Shown here: one piece after another, positions 1-8,398 of the stretch
How positions within the stretch are numbered: the stretch's first letter is position 1
Layout: each line of letters begins with the position of its first letter
Made by a program: the position numbers and the translations under genes
Assembly (NCBI RefSeq): GCF_001436775.1
Contig: NZ_AYZC01000003.1
Location: forward strand, 14,509-61,699
Reading direction: 5' to 3'
Source of the DNA: Lactobacillus acetotolerans DSM 20749 = JCM 3825
GTDB lineage: Bacteria > Bacillota > Bacilli > Lactobacillales > Lactobacillaceae
Length of the DNA: 47,191 bases
Notes under the pieces: generated by a model
Database searches by the model: none
What the model was told of the DNA's origin: nothing
The model's input: the letters and a program-made list of their open reading frames with translations, nothing else

Positions 1-3000
1 CACTCTCCATCAACTGAGGCTGTAGGCAAAACAATTACTGCATCCTCAAATGACAAGACAGCTGATACTGCCACAAAAAAGAATAAAGAAACAAATAGCA
101 CCAGTGTAAGTAACACGGGTGCTATTTCTGGTTCCAATGAAAAGCCAAATTTGAGCACATTTCCAGGTTTGACCTTATTCTTCCAAGCTAACAAGACTGA
201 TAATAATTCAGATATTGTTGAACAAAGTAGCTCAGTAAATAATAATCAAACAGCCGCAGAACAAAATAGTACTTCACAAAGTGAGCAGAACCAAGCTAAC
301 GAGCGAAATGCTCAAAGTACGGATAACACTGTAACTAATAGTTCCACTCAAAATAATAAGGAAACTAACTCAGTTGCAAATAATAAGCAAGCAAGTTCTA
401 CTGATAAAAAGCAGCTAACTAAGCCAGATTTGAGTACATTCCCAGGCCTATCCATGTTCTTCACTGACGTTAAAAATGTAGATGTAAAGGATAACGCCGC
501 CAAGACACCAGCTCAAGATACAAATGCCGATAAAAGTAATCAAGATCAAACAAATGCAGAAAGTAAAACGCCGTCTGCTAGTTTGGTTCCCGCAGAAAAG
601 ACGCCAACTGCACCTAAGAAAGATGCTGCATTAACTGCCGCTGCTTCAGATTTACAAAGTGCCATTGAAAAAGGTGATACTTACGTAAATTCAGATAAAT
701 TTAACCAGATGACAGCTGAAAAACAAAAGCAGTTACGGGATGCCATTCAAACTGGTAAAGAATTGATGGCTAAGTACAATACAATGCAAGCTGCCATGAA
801 TTCTGCTGCCTTGAAAGTAGACCAAAACAATAAAGCTAAAGCAAAAGCAAACGACAATACTCCAGCTTTAACTGCTTTAAGTGTTAATGACAACACACCT
901 GTAGATACTAATGTAAGTGTGGGTAATGCAACAACTGATACAAATTCTAAATCTGATAACGAACAAATTACTGCGCCTGAATTGAGTCAAGCTGCACAAA
1001 ATATTATAGTTTTGTTGCCAGCACTTAATCCAGAACCAAGTGGGGTTGCAAATATTGGGGCAAATGATTGGGATAGATTCTTATTTGTTCTTGCTGATGA
1101 CAAAACAGCTACGATTAATCTCACCGATAATCTAACAGCCCCTGATAATTCAGCTGGTACAATTCCAGTTAATTCTACTTATACTGCTGGTACGGATCCT
1201 AGTGGTACTCAAATGCATTTATCATTTATTAAAACTATTAATGGTAATGGGCATAATTTAAAACTTAATAATTATACTTTTACAGATGGCCACCCATCAT
1301 ATATGATGGGATGGGGACCTTCTTCAATAGGTTTTAGTGATATTAATATTGATGGTAGTAATACAGTTAAACCTACTTTTGACCGCTATTTTACTAATGT
1401 TACTTTAAATAATGCTCATACTACAGGAGCAATAAATTTTAGTGGCTTAGATAGTTCAGGCGCTTGTGGTGTAAGTCTAGTTGGTAATTCATCAATTGAC
1501 TTTGAAACACCACATACAACTGGTAGTAATGCACTTTTTGATTCACCAGTTAGTATAGGGAGTTATTCTGAATCTGGAATAGTGAATCCGCAAACAAACG
1601 TTAGTATTAAAGTGGGTCAGCAAATAGATCGATTATTTGCACCTGTTAAATCTACCGATTTCAACAAAGAACCACAAATAAATTTATTGGATAATGTTGG
1701 TGGTTGTGATGTCATAGATAATGCAAGTAATCGAGATCTTACTGCATTAAAAATTAGTATGAGTAGTGTTCCCTTAATATTTTCAATTATAAGTACTAAT
1801 CAGACTGTAGATACAAAATGGTTCATGTGGGGTGGGAAAACGAATTTTACAAGTAAAATACCTTTCGCTATGCAATATGTGCAAGCATATCCATCGAATA
1901 AGTATTTTATGTGGTTACTTAATCCTGTTACTAATATTAATTTAGCTGATACTTCAAATACTGATCCATCAAATGTAAACAATGTAAGCTTAATATCTGG
2001 TTCTGAACAAGAGACCCCTAAAGATGAGATTTTGAGTAAAGGTTATACAAATCGTACTTTTAATATATCTGTTGATCAATTGAACGATAAATCAGCTTTA
2101 GTGAATTATGATTATTCAAATAAATTCGATTATCTAATGTTTAGAAGAGCTGAAACTGATGCTGGTGGCTATGATGTAACTGCAGCAGATCAAAAAGTTC
2201 ATAAAGGTGATGTTAATCCGCCTGACCCAAATGATGCTAGTGATAAAGCAATTTTAACATTTAAAGATAACACCATTACAGATGGTGACCAGAAACAAAA
2301 TATTGCTACTTTAAAAGATACTGCTGATCTTTTTCGCCCTAATAATAAGACTATTCAAACGATCGATTGGGAACCCAATGCCATCATGGATGCTGATGGA
2401 GTCGTTAAAACTGATAGTGCTCTTAGTTTTATCAATTCAGATAAGAAATTGAATACTTCAGCCGGTCCTATTGGTGACAATATGAGTAATGCTGTGATTA
2501 AAATTACTTATGGTGACGGTACTACTGATGAGGTTCCAGTTAAGTTTTCTATTCAAACTAATGCTGACTTGTATAAGAATGCCAAGCCAACAATTACTAC
2601 TCACCAAGTAAAAGATGCTTTAACTAGTGATACTGAAGCGATTAATAAGAGTGACTTAACTAGTTTAATCGATACAGATGGTACCGATGTTAAAGACAAA
2701 GTAGATAGTGTTAAATGGGATACTTCCACTGGTTTACCGAATTTATCCAGTACTGCACCAACTAGTACGAAATTAATTGTGCATTTTACAGGTGATCCAG
2801 CAACTACTTTTTGTACTTATCCAGCTGACCAAGTAACGATTACGACCCAACCAGTTGTAGCGGCTCAAGATAAAATACATACCAGGGTTGGTGTGCTTCC
2901 TTCAACAGATGACGCTAAGAAAGCACTTGATAGTACTGATGTTGGTAAATTAACTAAGTGGAATCCCGCGTTCAAATGGGTTAACTACACTACTGGCAAA

Positions 3001-6000
3001 GATTTAACTGCAGATGATGTAAATGCTGCAACGTCAACTGCTGGTAAAGAGGTTGGCATTAGAATTGATTACTACACTGATTCTAAGCAAAGTGATGGTT
3101 ACCAAATTGTTCCAGTTAATTTAGTAGTTGATAATGATGCAACTTATTATTCTGATATTGATTCAGTTGATCTTACTGTACATGAAAATGATTTGTGGCC
3201 ACCAAGGGATACACCAGATACAGCTGAAGCTCTTAGTTCATTAAATGGTCAAGTGACGGCTGCACATTCAACTAGTCATGGTAAGATTGATACTTCGATT
3301 ATTGGTTATCAAAATGTAAAATATCAATGGCGGGGTACTTCATGGCCTGATCTTACCGGCACTACTGCAAATGTTCCAATTGTGCTTTATTTTGCAGATG
3401 GTTCTGTATCTGCTACTATACCGGCCGATAAAGTCCACATCACTGTTAAGAGTGCTAAAGCATCAGATAAAATACAAACAATTAGAACTAATTCTTTGCC
3501 AACACTTGATCAGGCAAAAGCTGCAGTAGATTTAACTGATGTGACTGCCTTTAATCCTGAAATTACGGGCAAATTTTCTTGGTATGTCAAAGATGCGACA
3601 ACTCATAAATATAACCCAATAACGAAAGCTGATACTTTATATGATAAGGCTGATGATAATGGTCAAATTACTGCCTATGTTCTGGTAAGTTATAAAGATA
3701 CGGCACCTATAGAGGATCAATCTAATGATGGTATTCAATATGTAAAGGTTAAATTAAACCTAACTCCTAATAGTGCCAGTTATGAGGCTGATCCGGTTGC
3801 TACTTCGATTGTGACACATGTAAATACCAAAGCTACTAACTTCCAGGATACTTTGAATAAGCATGTGCAAGTTGAAACTAAAGCAGATAGCAAGAAGGAA
3901 ACTGTCGACCAAATTTGGGATCCAACTACTGCCAAAGTAGTATTCCTTGATAATCAAGGTAAAGTTTCTGCTACTGCTGGCCCAGATTTAACTAAGACCA
4001 GTGATAAAACTACTTATCAAGCTAAAGTTGATTACGGTGATGGCTCTTACAGTAATGCCTTTGACATTGATATTACAGTTGAAGGTGCAAGTGAGAAGAC
4101 GCCAATTCAAAATGTAATCGTTGGTGAGCAGCCAACAGCTACTCAAGCCACAGATGCTGTTACCGTTGATACTACGAATATGCCATATTACAAAGCTGAG
4201 TGGTACACCGGTGACAGTGCTGGTGATACCTGGGATCCAACTAATAATCCGTTTAATACGGCAGATGTTAATGCTAATTTGCCTGCTTGGGTAAAGGTTA
4301 GTTATTACACTGGTTCAGATAAAACAGCAGCTGATGCCGATGGTTCTGAATATGTTCAAGTTCACTTAAACGTGGAATCACATGCGGATGCATATAAAGA
4401 TGCTAAACCAGTTATCACTACCCACAAAGTAACAGCTGATGCTGTAGCTAATACAAATGAAGCTATTAGTTTAGCTGATTTGGATAGCTTGAACTTGGGT
4501 GATGAAAAACTTAAAGATAAAGTTGATTCGATTAGTTGGGTTGATGGTTCTTTACCTAATTTGTCAACTGGCCCAGTTTCAGCCCAAGTTAAGATCCACT
4601 TTACCGGTGATCCCACTGATACTTATCGTGTTTATGACGTTAGCCAGGTTACAGTTAACTTAACAGATGTTAAAGCTAATACCACTAAAGTTCATACAGT
4701 AGTGCAAACAATGCCAAATTCTGATTCTAGTGCTGCTGCTACGGAAGCTAATGCTCCGGTTAAGGCACTTAACAGTGATGACGTAAAGAACATAGCTAAG
4801 TGGCACCCGAAGTTTAGCTGGGTTAAAGCCGATGGCACTACTTTAAGTACTGCTGACTTAAAGACACCAACTGATAAAGATGGTTTAAAGGTTGGCATTA
4901 AGATTGATTATTATACTGACGCTGCCCAACATGATGCCGATGGTTCAGAAATTGTACCAGTTTACTTAATCATTAATAGTAAAGGTACTCAATATAAGGA
5001 TGCCCAAGCAACAATTACCACGCACCAAGTAACAGGAGATGTGACTAGTGCTACTGAAGCTATTAATCTTAATGATTTGAAGTTAATGAACGGCACTGGT
5101 CCAGACGCCGATATTACTGGCGATGTGGACTCGGTTAAATGGGATAGTAGTAGCTATCCAACCTTGTCCGAAACACCAGCTGGGACTAAGATAATTGTGC
5201 ACTTTAAGAATGACCCTGAAGGAGTAGACCATACTTATCCGGCTAGCCAGGTAACCATTAAGACGCAAGCAGTTGAGGCTGATGACAGTAACATTCAGAA
5301 GACGGATCCAAGCACATTGCCAGATGCAACCCAAGCAAAGGCAGCTTTAAAGAGTGCTGATACAGATGCATTAGACAAATGGAATCCGGTTTATAGTTGG
5401 GCTAGTGATACTAATGGCACTGCCCTAAAGAAGACTGATATTGCTACACCAACTGGCAAAGATGGCCAGACTGAGTATGTAGTGATTAAGTACTACACTG
5501 ATCCGCAACATACTGATAGTAGTTTTGACGGCCAGCAAATAGTCAAAGTAAACTTGATCGTGAATAATTTTGCGGATGCGTATAAGAATGCTACAGCTAC
5601 CATTAATACGCACAAAGTGGCTGGTACAGTCAGTGCCAATGAAGCTATTAATCTTAAAGATTTGAAATTAACGAATGGAACTGGTCCAGACGCTGATATT
5701 ACTAACGATGTAGATTCTGTCGAATGGGCAGATACGCCAGACTTATCCGGTGCTAATGGTTTAACAGTTCATGCCAAGATCAAAGTGCACTTTAAGAACG
5801 ATCCAGACGCTGCTTACGCTACTTATGATACGGATCACGTGACAATTAACTTGGCTGATGTTAAAGCCGGAGCCAAAATTCATACTGCCCTGAAGACATT
5901 ACCGAATAATGACAGTTCAGCTACTGCCACTGCTGCTACAGCTGCAGTTCAAGCCTTGAACAGTACTGATGTAGGTAACTTAAAAGATTGGCACCCGCAG

Positions 6001-7362
6001 TTCAGCTGGGTCAAGACTAATGGTGGTACCTTAACTTCTGATGACTTAAGTACAGTAACACCAAGTGGTAGCGATGGTACCGCAGTTGGGATTAAGATCA
6101 GCTATTATACTGATTCTGACCACACTAAACCAGATGGTTATGAGATTGTGCCAGTTAAGTTAATTGTTGATAGCGATGCGGATACTTATAAGAATGCTAC
6201 AGCTGTTATTACTACCCACAAGGTAGACGGTACTTTAAATAATGCTAACCAAGCAATTAGCACTGGTGATTTGAACTTAACTGCCGCTGATGGTTCTGAT
6301 ATTAGTGGCGAGGTAGATTCCGTTAAATGGGCTGGCACATTACCAGACTTATCCGGTACTAATACTGCCAGTGCTGAAATTGAGGTCCATTTTAAGGATG
6401 ACCCAAGTGGCACTACCCAGACTTATACTGCTGAGCATGTCACGATTAAGTTAGTAGACGTAACTGCTGATGACAATAATAAGCAGAATGTAGACGTGAA
6501 GTCCTTGCCAACTTCTGACCAAGCCCAGGCAGCCTTGTTAAAGGATGATGTGGCCAACATTTCGAAGTGGAACCCAGTCTTTAGCTGGACTAAAGATAAG
6601 CAGGGTACGGCCTTAACAGCAGATGATGTCAAGACGGCAACCGGTGCTTCTGGTCAACCAGAGTATGTCTTGATTAAGTACTACACTGATCCCAGTCATA
6701 GTGAAGCTAGTTTTGATGGTGAAGAATACGTACCGGTTATGTTACGAGTTGGTTATAAAGCACCGAAGCCTAATAATGGTAACCATATTCCAGAACCAGA
6801 CCGAACACCGAAGTTACCAATCCCTGGTGAGGTCGATATTCCACAAGGCACAGACTTAAGTGGCGATACTACTTATGCTGGTGATGCGATTAAGAATAAG
6901 GACCAGCTGCCCGATGGTACCAAGTATAGTTGGCAGCCTGCACCGGATACTTCCAAAAAAGGTAAGCAAGAAGGTACAGTGGTTGTAACTTATCCGGATG
7001 GGACCAAGACTTCCATTAATGTCACGGTTAATATCGTGGACAAGAATGCCAATGGAACTAGTAATGGCAACAATGGTAATAATCACGGTGAAGCTAAGGA
7101 AGAATTGCTCAAGCACAATGCTTACCTGTATGGTCAAGATGGTAAACGTGCTAATAAAGCAGGCTTGAAGGCAGGTTCAACAGTTACTACTTATGGTATG
7201 GTTGTCATTAATGGCCGGAAGTTCTTTACTTTGGATAATGACTACTACTTAGCTGCTGGCAACGCTGTTGCTCAGACTAGAAAGCTCAAGTACATGCCTA
7301 TATCTATAACAAGTATGGTCAACGTGTTGGTAAGAAGGTCGTTAAGACTGGTCAGGATGTAG
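1..7362 (+). CDS. Giant secreted adhesin with pectate-lyase-like region, ~200-aa repeats, Rib-like domain and one in-frame SLAP repeat (5' partial, frameshifted)
   Basis: The frame is open from base 1, so the real start and signal peptide lie upstream. The protein begins with Thr/Asn/Gln-rich low complexity carrying two copies of an LSTFPGLxxFF motif (about 151 and 433). About 1050-1900 resembles the pectate-lyase-like adhesive domain of lactobacillar surface proteins (TINLTDNL, then a glycine/asparagine-rich beta-helix-like stretch around INGNGHNLKL). Seven ~200-residue repeats fill 2572-6756. A Rib-like domain follows at about 6826-7044 (LPDGTKYSW, TVVVTYPDGTK). A SLAP repeat begins near 7100 (LKHNAYLYGQDGKRANKAG). 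The last ~24 residues before the TAG at 7360-7362 are out of frame, because a base is missing near 7294; the true SLAP reading continues in another frame to 7883. Likely role: cell-surface adhesion, held on the wall non-covalently by SLAP. As sequenced, the product would keep only one SLAP repeat. Confidence 0.85.
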   Translation, partial: HSPSTEAVGKTITASSNDKTADTATKKNKETNSTSVSNTGAISGSNEKPNLSTFPGLTLFFQANKTDNNSDIVEQSSSVNNNQTAAEQNSTSQSEQNQANERNAQSTDNTVTNSSTQNNKETNSVANNKQASSTDKKQLTKPDLSTFPGLSMFFTDVKNVDVKDNAAKTPAQDTNADKSNQDQTNAESKTPSASLVPAEKTPTAPKKDAALTAAASDLQSAIEKGDTYVNSDKFNQMTAEKQKQLRDAIQTGKELMAKYNTMQAAMNSAALKVDQNNKAKAKANDNTPALTALSVNDNTPVDTNVSVGNATTDTNSKSDNEQITAPELSQAAQNIIVLLPALNPEPSGVANIGANDWDRFLFVLADDKTATINLTDNLTAPDNSAGTIPVNSTYTAGTDPSGTQMHLSFIKTINGNGHNLKLNNYTFTDGHPSYMMGWGPSSIGFSDINIDGSNTVKPTFDRYFTNVTLNNAHTTGAINFSGLDSSGACGVSLVGNSSIDFETPHTTGSNALFDSPVSIGSYSESGIVNPQTNVSIKVGQQIDRLFAPVKSTDFNKEPQINLLDNVGGCDVIDNASNRDLTALKISMSSVPLIFSIISTNQTVDTKWFMWGGKTNFTSKIPFAMQYVQAYPSNKYFMWLLNPVTNINLADTSNTDPSNVNNVSLISGSEQETPKDEILSKGYTNRTFNISVDQLNDKSALVNYDYSNKFDYLMFRRAETDAGGYDVTAADQKVHKGDVNPPDPNDASDKAILTFKDNTITDGDQKQNIATLKDTADLFRPNNKTIQTIDWEPNAIMDADGVVKTDSALSFINSDKKLNTSAGPIGDNMSNAVIKITYGDGTTDEVPVKFSIQTNADLYKNAKPTITTHQVKDALTSDTEAINKSDLTSLIDTDGTDVKDKVDSVKWDTSTGLPNLSSTAPTSTKLIVHFTGDPATTFCTYPADQVTITTQPVVAAQDKIHTRVGVLPSTDDAKKALDSTDVGKLTKWNPAFKWVNYTTGKDLTADDVNAATSTAGKEVGIRIDYYTDSKQSDGYQIVPVNLVVDNDATYYSDIDSVDLTVHENDLWPPRDTPDTAEALSSLNGQVTAAHSTSHGKIDTSIIGYQNVKYQWRGTSWPDLTGTTANVPIVLYFADGSVSATIPADKVHITVKSAKASDKIQTIRTNSLPTLDQAKAAVDLTDVTAFNPEITGKFSWYVKDATTHKYNPITKADTLYDKADDNGQITAYVLVSYKDTAPIEDQSNDGIQYVKVKLNLTPNSASYEADPVATSIVTHVNTKATNFQDTLNKHVQVETKADSKKETVDQIWDPTTAKVVFLDNQGKVSATAGPDLTKTSDKTTYQAKVDYGDGSYSNAFDIDITVEGASEKTPIQNVIVGEQPTATQATDAVTVDTTNMPYYKAEWYTGDSAGDTWDPTNNPFNTADVNANLPAWVKVSYYTGSDKTAADADGSEYVQVHLNVESHADAYKDAKPVITTHKVTADAVANTNEAISLADLDSLNLGDEKLKDKVDSISWVDGSLPNLSTGPVSAQVKIHFTGDPTDTYRVYDVSQVTVNLTDVKANTTKVHTVVQTMPNSDSSAAATEANAPVKALNSDDVKNIAKWHPKFSWVKADGTTLSTADLKTPTDKDGLKVGIKIDYYTDAAQHDADGSEIVPVYLIINSKGTQYKDAQATITTHQVTGDVTSATEAINLNDLKLMNGTGPDADITGDVDSVKWDSSSYPTLSETPAGTKIIVHFKNDPEGVDHTYPASQVTIKTQAVEADDSNIQKTDPSTLPDATQAKAALKSADTDALDKWNPVYSWASDTNGTALKKTDIATPTGKDGQTEYVVIKYYTDPQHTDSSFDGQQIVKVNLIVNNFADAYKNATATINTHKVAGTVSANEAINLKDLKLTNGTGPDADITNDVDSVEWADTPDLSGANGLTVHAKIKVHFKNDPDAAYATYDTDHVTINLADVKAGAKIHTALKTLPNNDSSATATAATAAVQALNSTDVGNLKDWHPQFSWVKTNGGTLTSDDLSTVTPSGSDGTAVGIKISYYTDSDHTKPDGYEIVPVKLIVDSDADTYKNATAVITTHKVDGTLNNANQAISTGDLNLTAADGSDISGEVDSVKWAGTLPDLSGTNTASAEIEVHFKDDPSGTTQTYTAEHVTIKLVDVTADDNNKQNVDVKSLPTSDQAQAALLKDDVANISKWNPVFSWTKDKQGTALTADDVKTATGASGQPEYVLIKYYTDPSHSEASFDGEEYVPVMLRVGYKAPKPNNGNHIPEPDRTPKLPIPGEVDIPQGTDLSGDTTYAGDAIKNKDQLPDGTKYSWQPAPDTSKKGKQEGTVVVTYPDGTKTSINVTVNIVDKNANGTSNGNNGNNHGEAKEELLKHNAYLYGQDGKRANKAGLKAGSTVTTYGMVVINGRKFFTLDNDYYLAAGNAVAQTRKLKYMPISITSMVNVLVRRSLRLVRM
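2572..6756 (+). repeat. Seven tandem ~600-bp coding repeats in the adhesin
   Basis: Repeat starts, judged by the Tyr of the YKNAxxxITTHxV motif, fall at 2572, 3148, 3781, 4393, 4993, 5581 and 6187, giving periods of 576-633 bp. Each unit has two halves. The first runs from YKNA to an HFxxDPxxTY...VTI strand pattern. The second runs from a LPxxxxAxxAL motif through KWxPxFSW to IKIDYYTDxxHxxxDGxEIVPVxLIV. The last four units are most alike, while units 2 and 3 are divergent. The second half resembles the Rib fold (DGxxxxVPVxLxV). Such arrays usually act as a stalk and recombine to change length. Confidence 0.85.
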
Positions 7363-7883
7363 CTATCTATGGGACAGTTGTTACGATTCGTGGTAAGAAG
7401 TATTACACCATTGATCACAATCACTTTATGAAGGCTAATAACTTTACCAAGGTTGCTTATCCAGACTTAGCTAATAGTGAGTTATCACCAAATGCTAAGC
7501 AAGATAGTAACAAAGCATTTACAGTTAAAGCCTTGAAGCACAATGCTTACTTGTATAACCAAGAAGGTAAACGTGCTAATAAAGTCATCTTGAACTTGAA
7601 TTCTAAGGTGAAGACTTATGGCACCAAGACCATCAATGGGCGCAAGTTCTATGTAGCAGATAATAACTATTACATAGCAGCTGGTAACATTGACGCAACT
7701 AAGCGTAAGCTTACTCATAATGCCTATGTTTACAGCCAGTATGGTAACAGACTCGGCCGGAAGGTGGTGAAGCAGTACCAAGTAGTTGGAACTTATGGCG
7801 ATCCCGTTGGAATTCACGGTAAGAGCTATTACATCATTGGTTCCGGTCGTTACCTCAAACGAGCAAATTTTGAAACCCGTTAA
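7293..7883 (+). pseudogene. Detached C-terminal SLAP repeats of the upstream adhesin
   Basis: This frame continues the SLAP domain smoothly from the point where the upstream frame loses it. It reads HAYIYNKYGQRVGKK, then two further units beginning LKHNAYLYNQEGKRANK and HNAYVYSQYGNRLGRK, and ends YLKRANFETR before the stop. These are three of what should be four repeats of about 60-70 residues, each with the NAYxYxxxGxR and GxxYYxI pattern of Lactobacillus S-layer-associated proteins. The first internal ATG (7428) has no ribosome-binding site and lies mid-domain, so independent translation is unlikely. Restoring one base around 7294 (TACAT to TACAAT) would fuse it to the upstream gene. Confidence 0.88.
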
Positions 7884-7928
7884 AGGTAGAACGTCCTAAC
7901 ATACGTACACAATTATTGGACGCAAAGA

Positions 7929-7970
7929 AGCGGTTGTTTGGTTGAAAAGATCAAACAATCGCTTTTGTTT
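7929..7970 (+). terminator. Rho-independent terminator of the adhesin gene
   Basis: AGCGGTTGTTTG (7929-7940) pairs with CAAACAATCGCT (7952-7963) with a single G-U pair. A T-rich tail follows. It lies 46 bp after the adhesin stop at 7883. Confidence 0.85.
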
Positions 7971-7995
7971 ATTCAAAATTTTATTTAACTAAAAA

Positions 7996-8035
7996 GTTAA
8001 AAATATTTGTACAAATTCTATAATCAAGGTATACT
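7996..8035 (+). promoter_or_regulatory. Probable promoter(s) for the cysteine leader and tcyP
   Basis: Two overlapping sigma-A-like options are visible. One has TTGTAC (8007-8012), a 17-bp spacer and TATACT (8030-8035). The other has a perfect TATAAT at 8019-8024 with a weak TTAAAA 16 bp upstream. The first would start transcription at about 8042, just ahead of the leader ORF's ribosome-binding site. The region follows the adhesin terminator, so tcyP should be transcribed independently. Confidence 0.6.
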
Positions 8036-8070
8036 AATCATAGTTACAAAAAGTAAGGAGATTTATTAAG

Positions 8071-8103
8071 ATGAAAATGTGTTGCTGTATTATGTCAAAA
8101 TAA
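8071..8103 (+). CDS. Poly-cysteine leader peptide (10 aa), candidate cysteine sensor
   Basis: A strong AAGGAG (8055-8060) lies 10 nt before ATG. The ORF reads MKMCCCIMSK and ends with tandem TAA stops at 8101-8106. Three consecutive Cys codons (TGT TGC TGT, 8080-8088) in ten codons is extreme for such a short ORF. It sits between a promoter and an intrinsic terminator, upstream of a cystine transporter gene, which is the layout of a ribosome-mediated attenuator. Ribosome stalling at the Cys codons during cysteine shortage would change which downstream hairpin forms. Translation and regulation are inferred; the ORF, its ribosome-binding site and its position are seen directly. Confidence 0.75.
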   Translation: MKMCCCIMSK

Positions 8104-8153
8104 TAAATGAGTAAATCAATTTGGATTTTCTCATTTATTAGCTAATTCGCTAA
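8101..8153 (+). promoter_or_regulatory. Mutually exclusive leader hairpins (attenuator switch)
   Basis: A perfect 11-bp stem pairs TAATAAATGAG (8101-8111) with CTCATTTATTA (8130-8140), extended inside by AAATC/GATTT (8113-8117 with 8124-8128). Its 5' arm begins exactly at the leader ORF stop codon, so a ribosome that finishes the peptide would cover it. A second small hairpin, TTAGC (8138-8142) with GCTAA (8149-8153), shares bases with the first stem and cannot coexist with it. Which state favours termination cannot be settled without folding. Confidence 0.6.
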
Positions 8154-8180
8154 ATATTTTGGGATAATTCATATTGATCA

Positions 8181-8253
8181 TCAGCAAACATTTAAATTCT
8201 TTAATAATCAGAAAATGCTGACATCTATATGAGATAGGTAGCAGCATTTTTTT
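8181..8253 (+). terminator. Attenuator terminator with candidate antiterminator arm
   Basis: AAAATGCTG (8212-8220) pairs perfectly with CAGCATTTT (8242-8250), with an inner ATCT/AGAT pairing, and is followed by T7 (8247-8253). Upstream, TCAGCA (8181-8186) is complementary to TGCTGA (8216-8221) inside the 5' arm of the terminator, so it could act as an antiterminator. The terminator lies 145 bp before tcyP with no ordinary gene between it and the promoter, so it should control readthrough into tcyP. Confidence 0.75.
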
Positions 8254-8277
8254 GTGTTTCTAATGAAGGTGAGAGCT

Positions 8278-8355
8278 ATGAAGAAAAGAATTAATAAAAC
8301 CTTAGTAACCCTATTCGGCAAATATAGAGGTGGGAGAGCTTGTCAATTTTCATAA
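8278..8355 (+). CDS. Possible 25-aa small ORF between attenuator and tcyP
   Basis: An ATG at 8278 follows GAAGGTGAG (8265-8273) at good spacing and opens 25 codons ending in TAA (8353-8355). The peptide starts MKKRINKTLVTLFGKY and ends RGGRACQFS, so it is basic and contains one Cys near its end. It lies after the attenuator terminator and 43 bp before tcyP. I do not recognise it. It could be a second leader whose translation affects access to the weak tcyP ribosome-binding site, or chance. Confidence 0.35.
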   Translation: MKKRINKTLVTLFGKYRGGRACQFS

Positions 8356-8398
8356 TTTCGATTCGAATATAAAGTTAATAGATGGGGATTTTTAAATT

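Noticed and set aside
8203-8217. CodY-like box (AATAATCAGAAAATG)
   Set aside because: It has three mismatches to the consensus, overlaps the 5' arm of the terminator, and I see no independent evidence for CodY control here.
8040-8398. T-box or SAM-type riboswitch upstream of tcyP
   Set aside because: I looked for the T-box core and the SAM riboswitch conserved helices and found neither; the Cys-rich leader ORF explains the terminator better.
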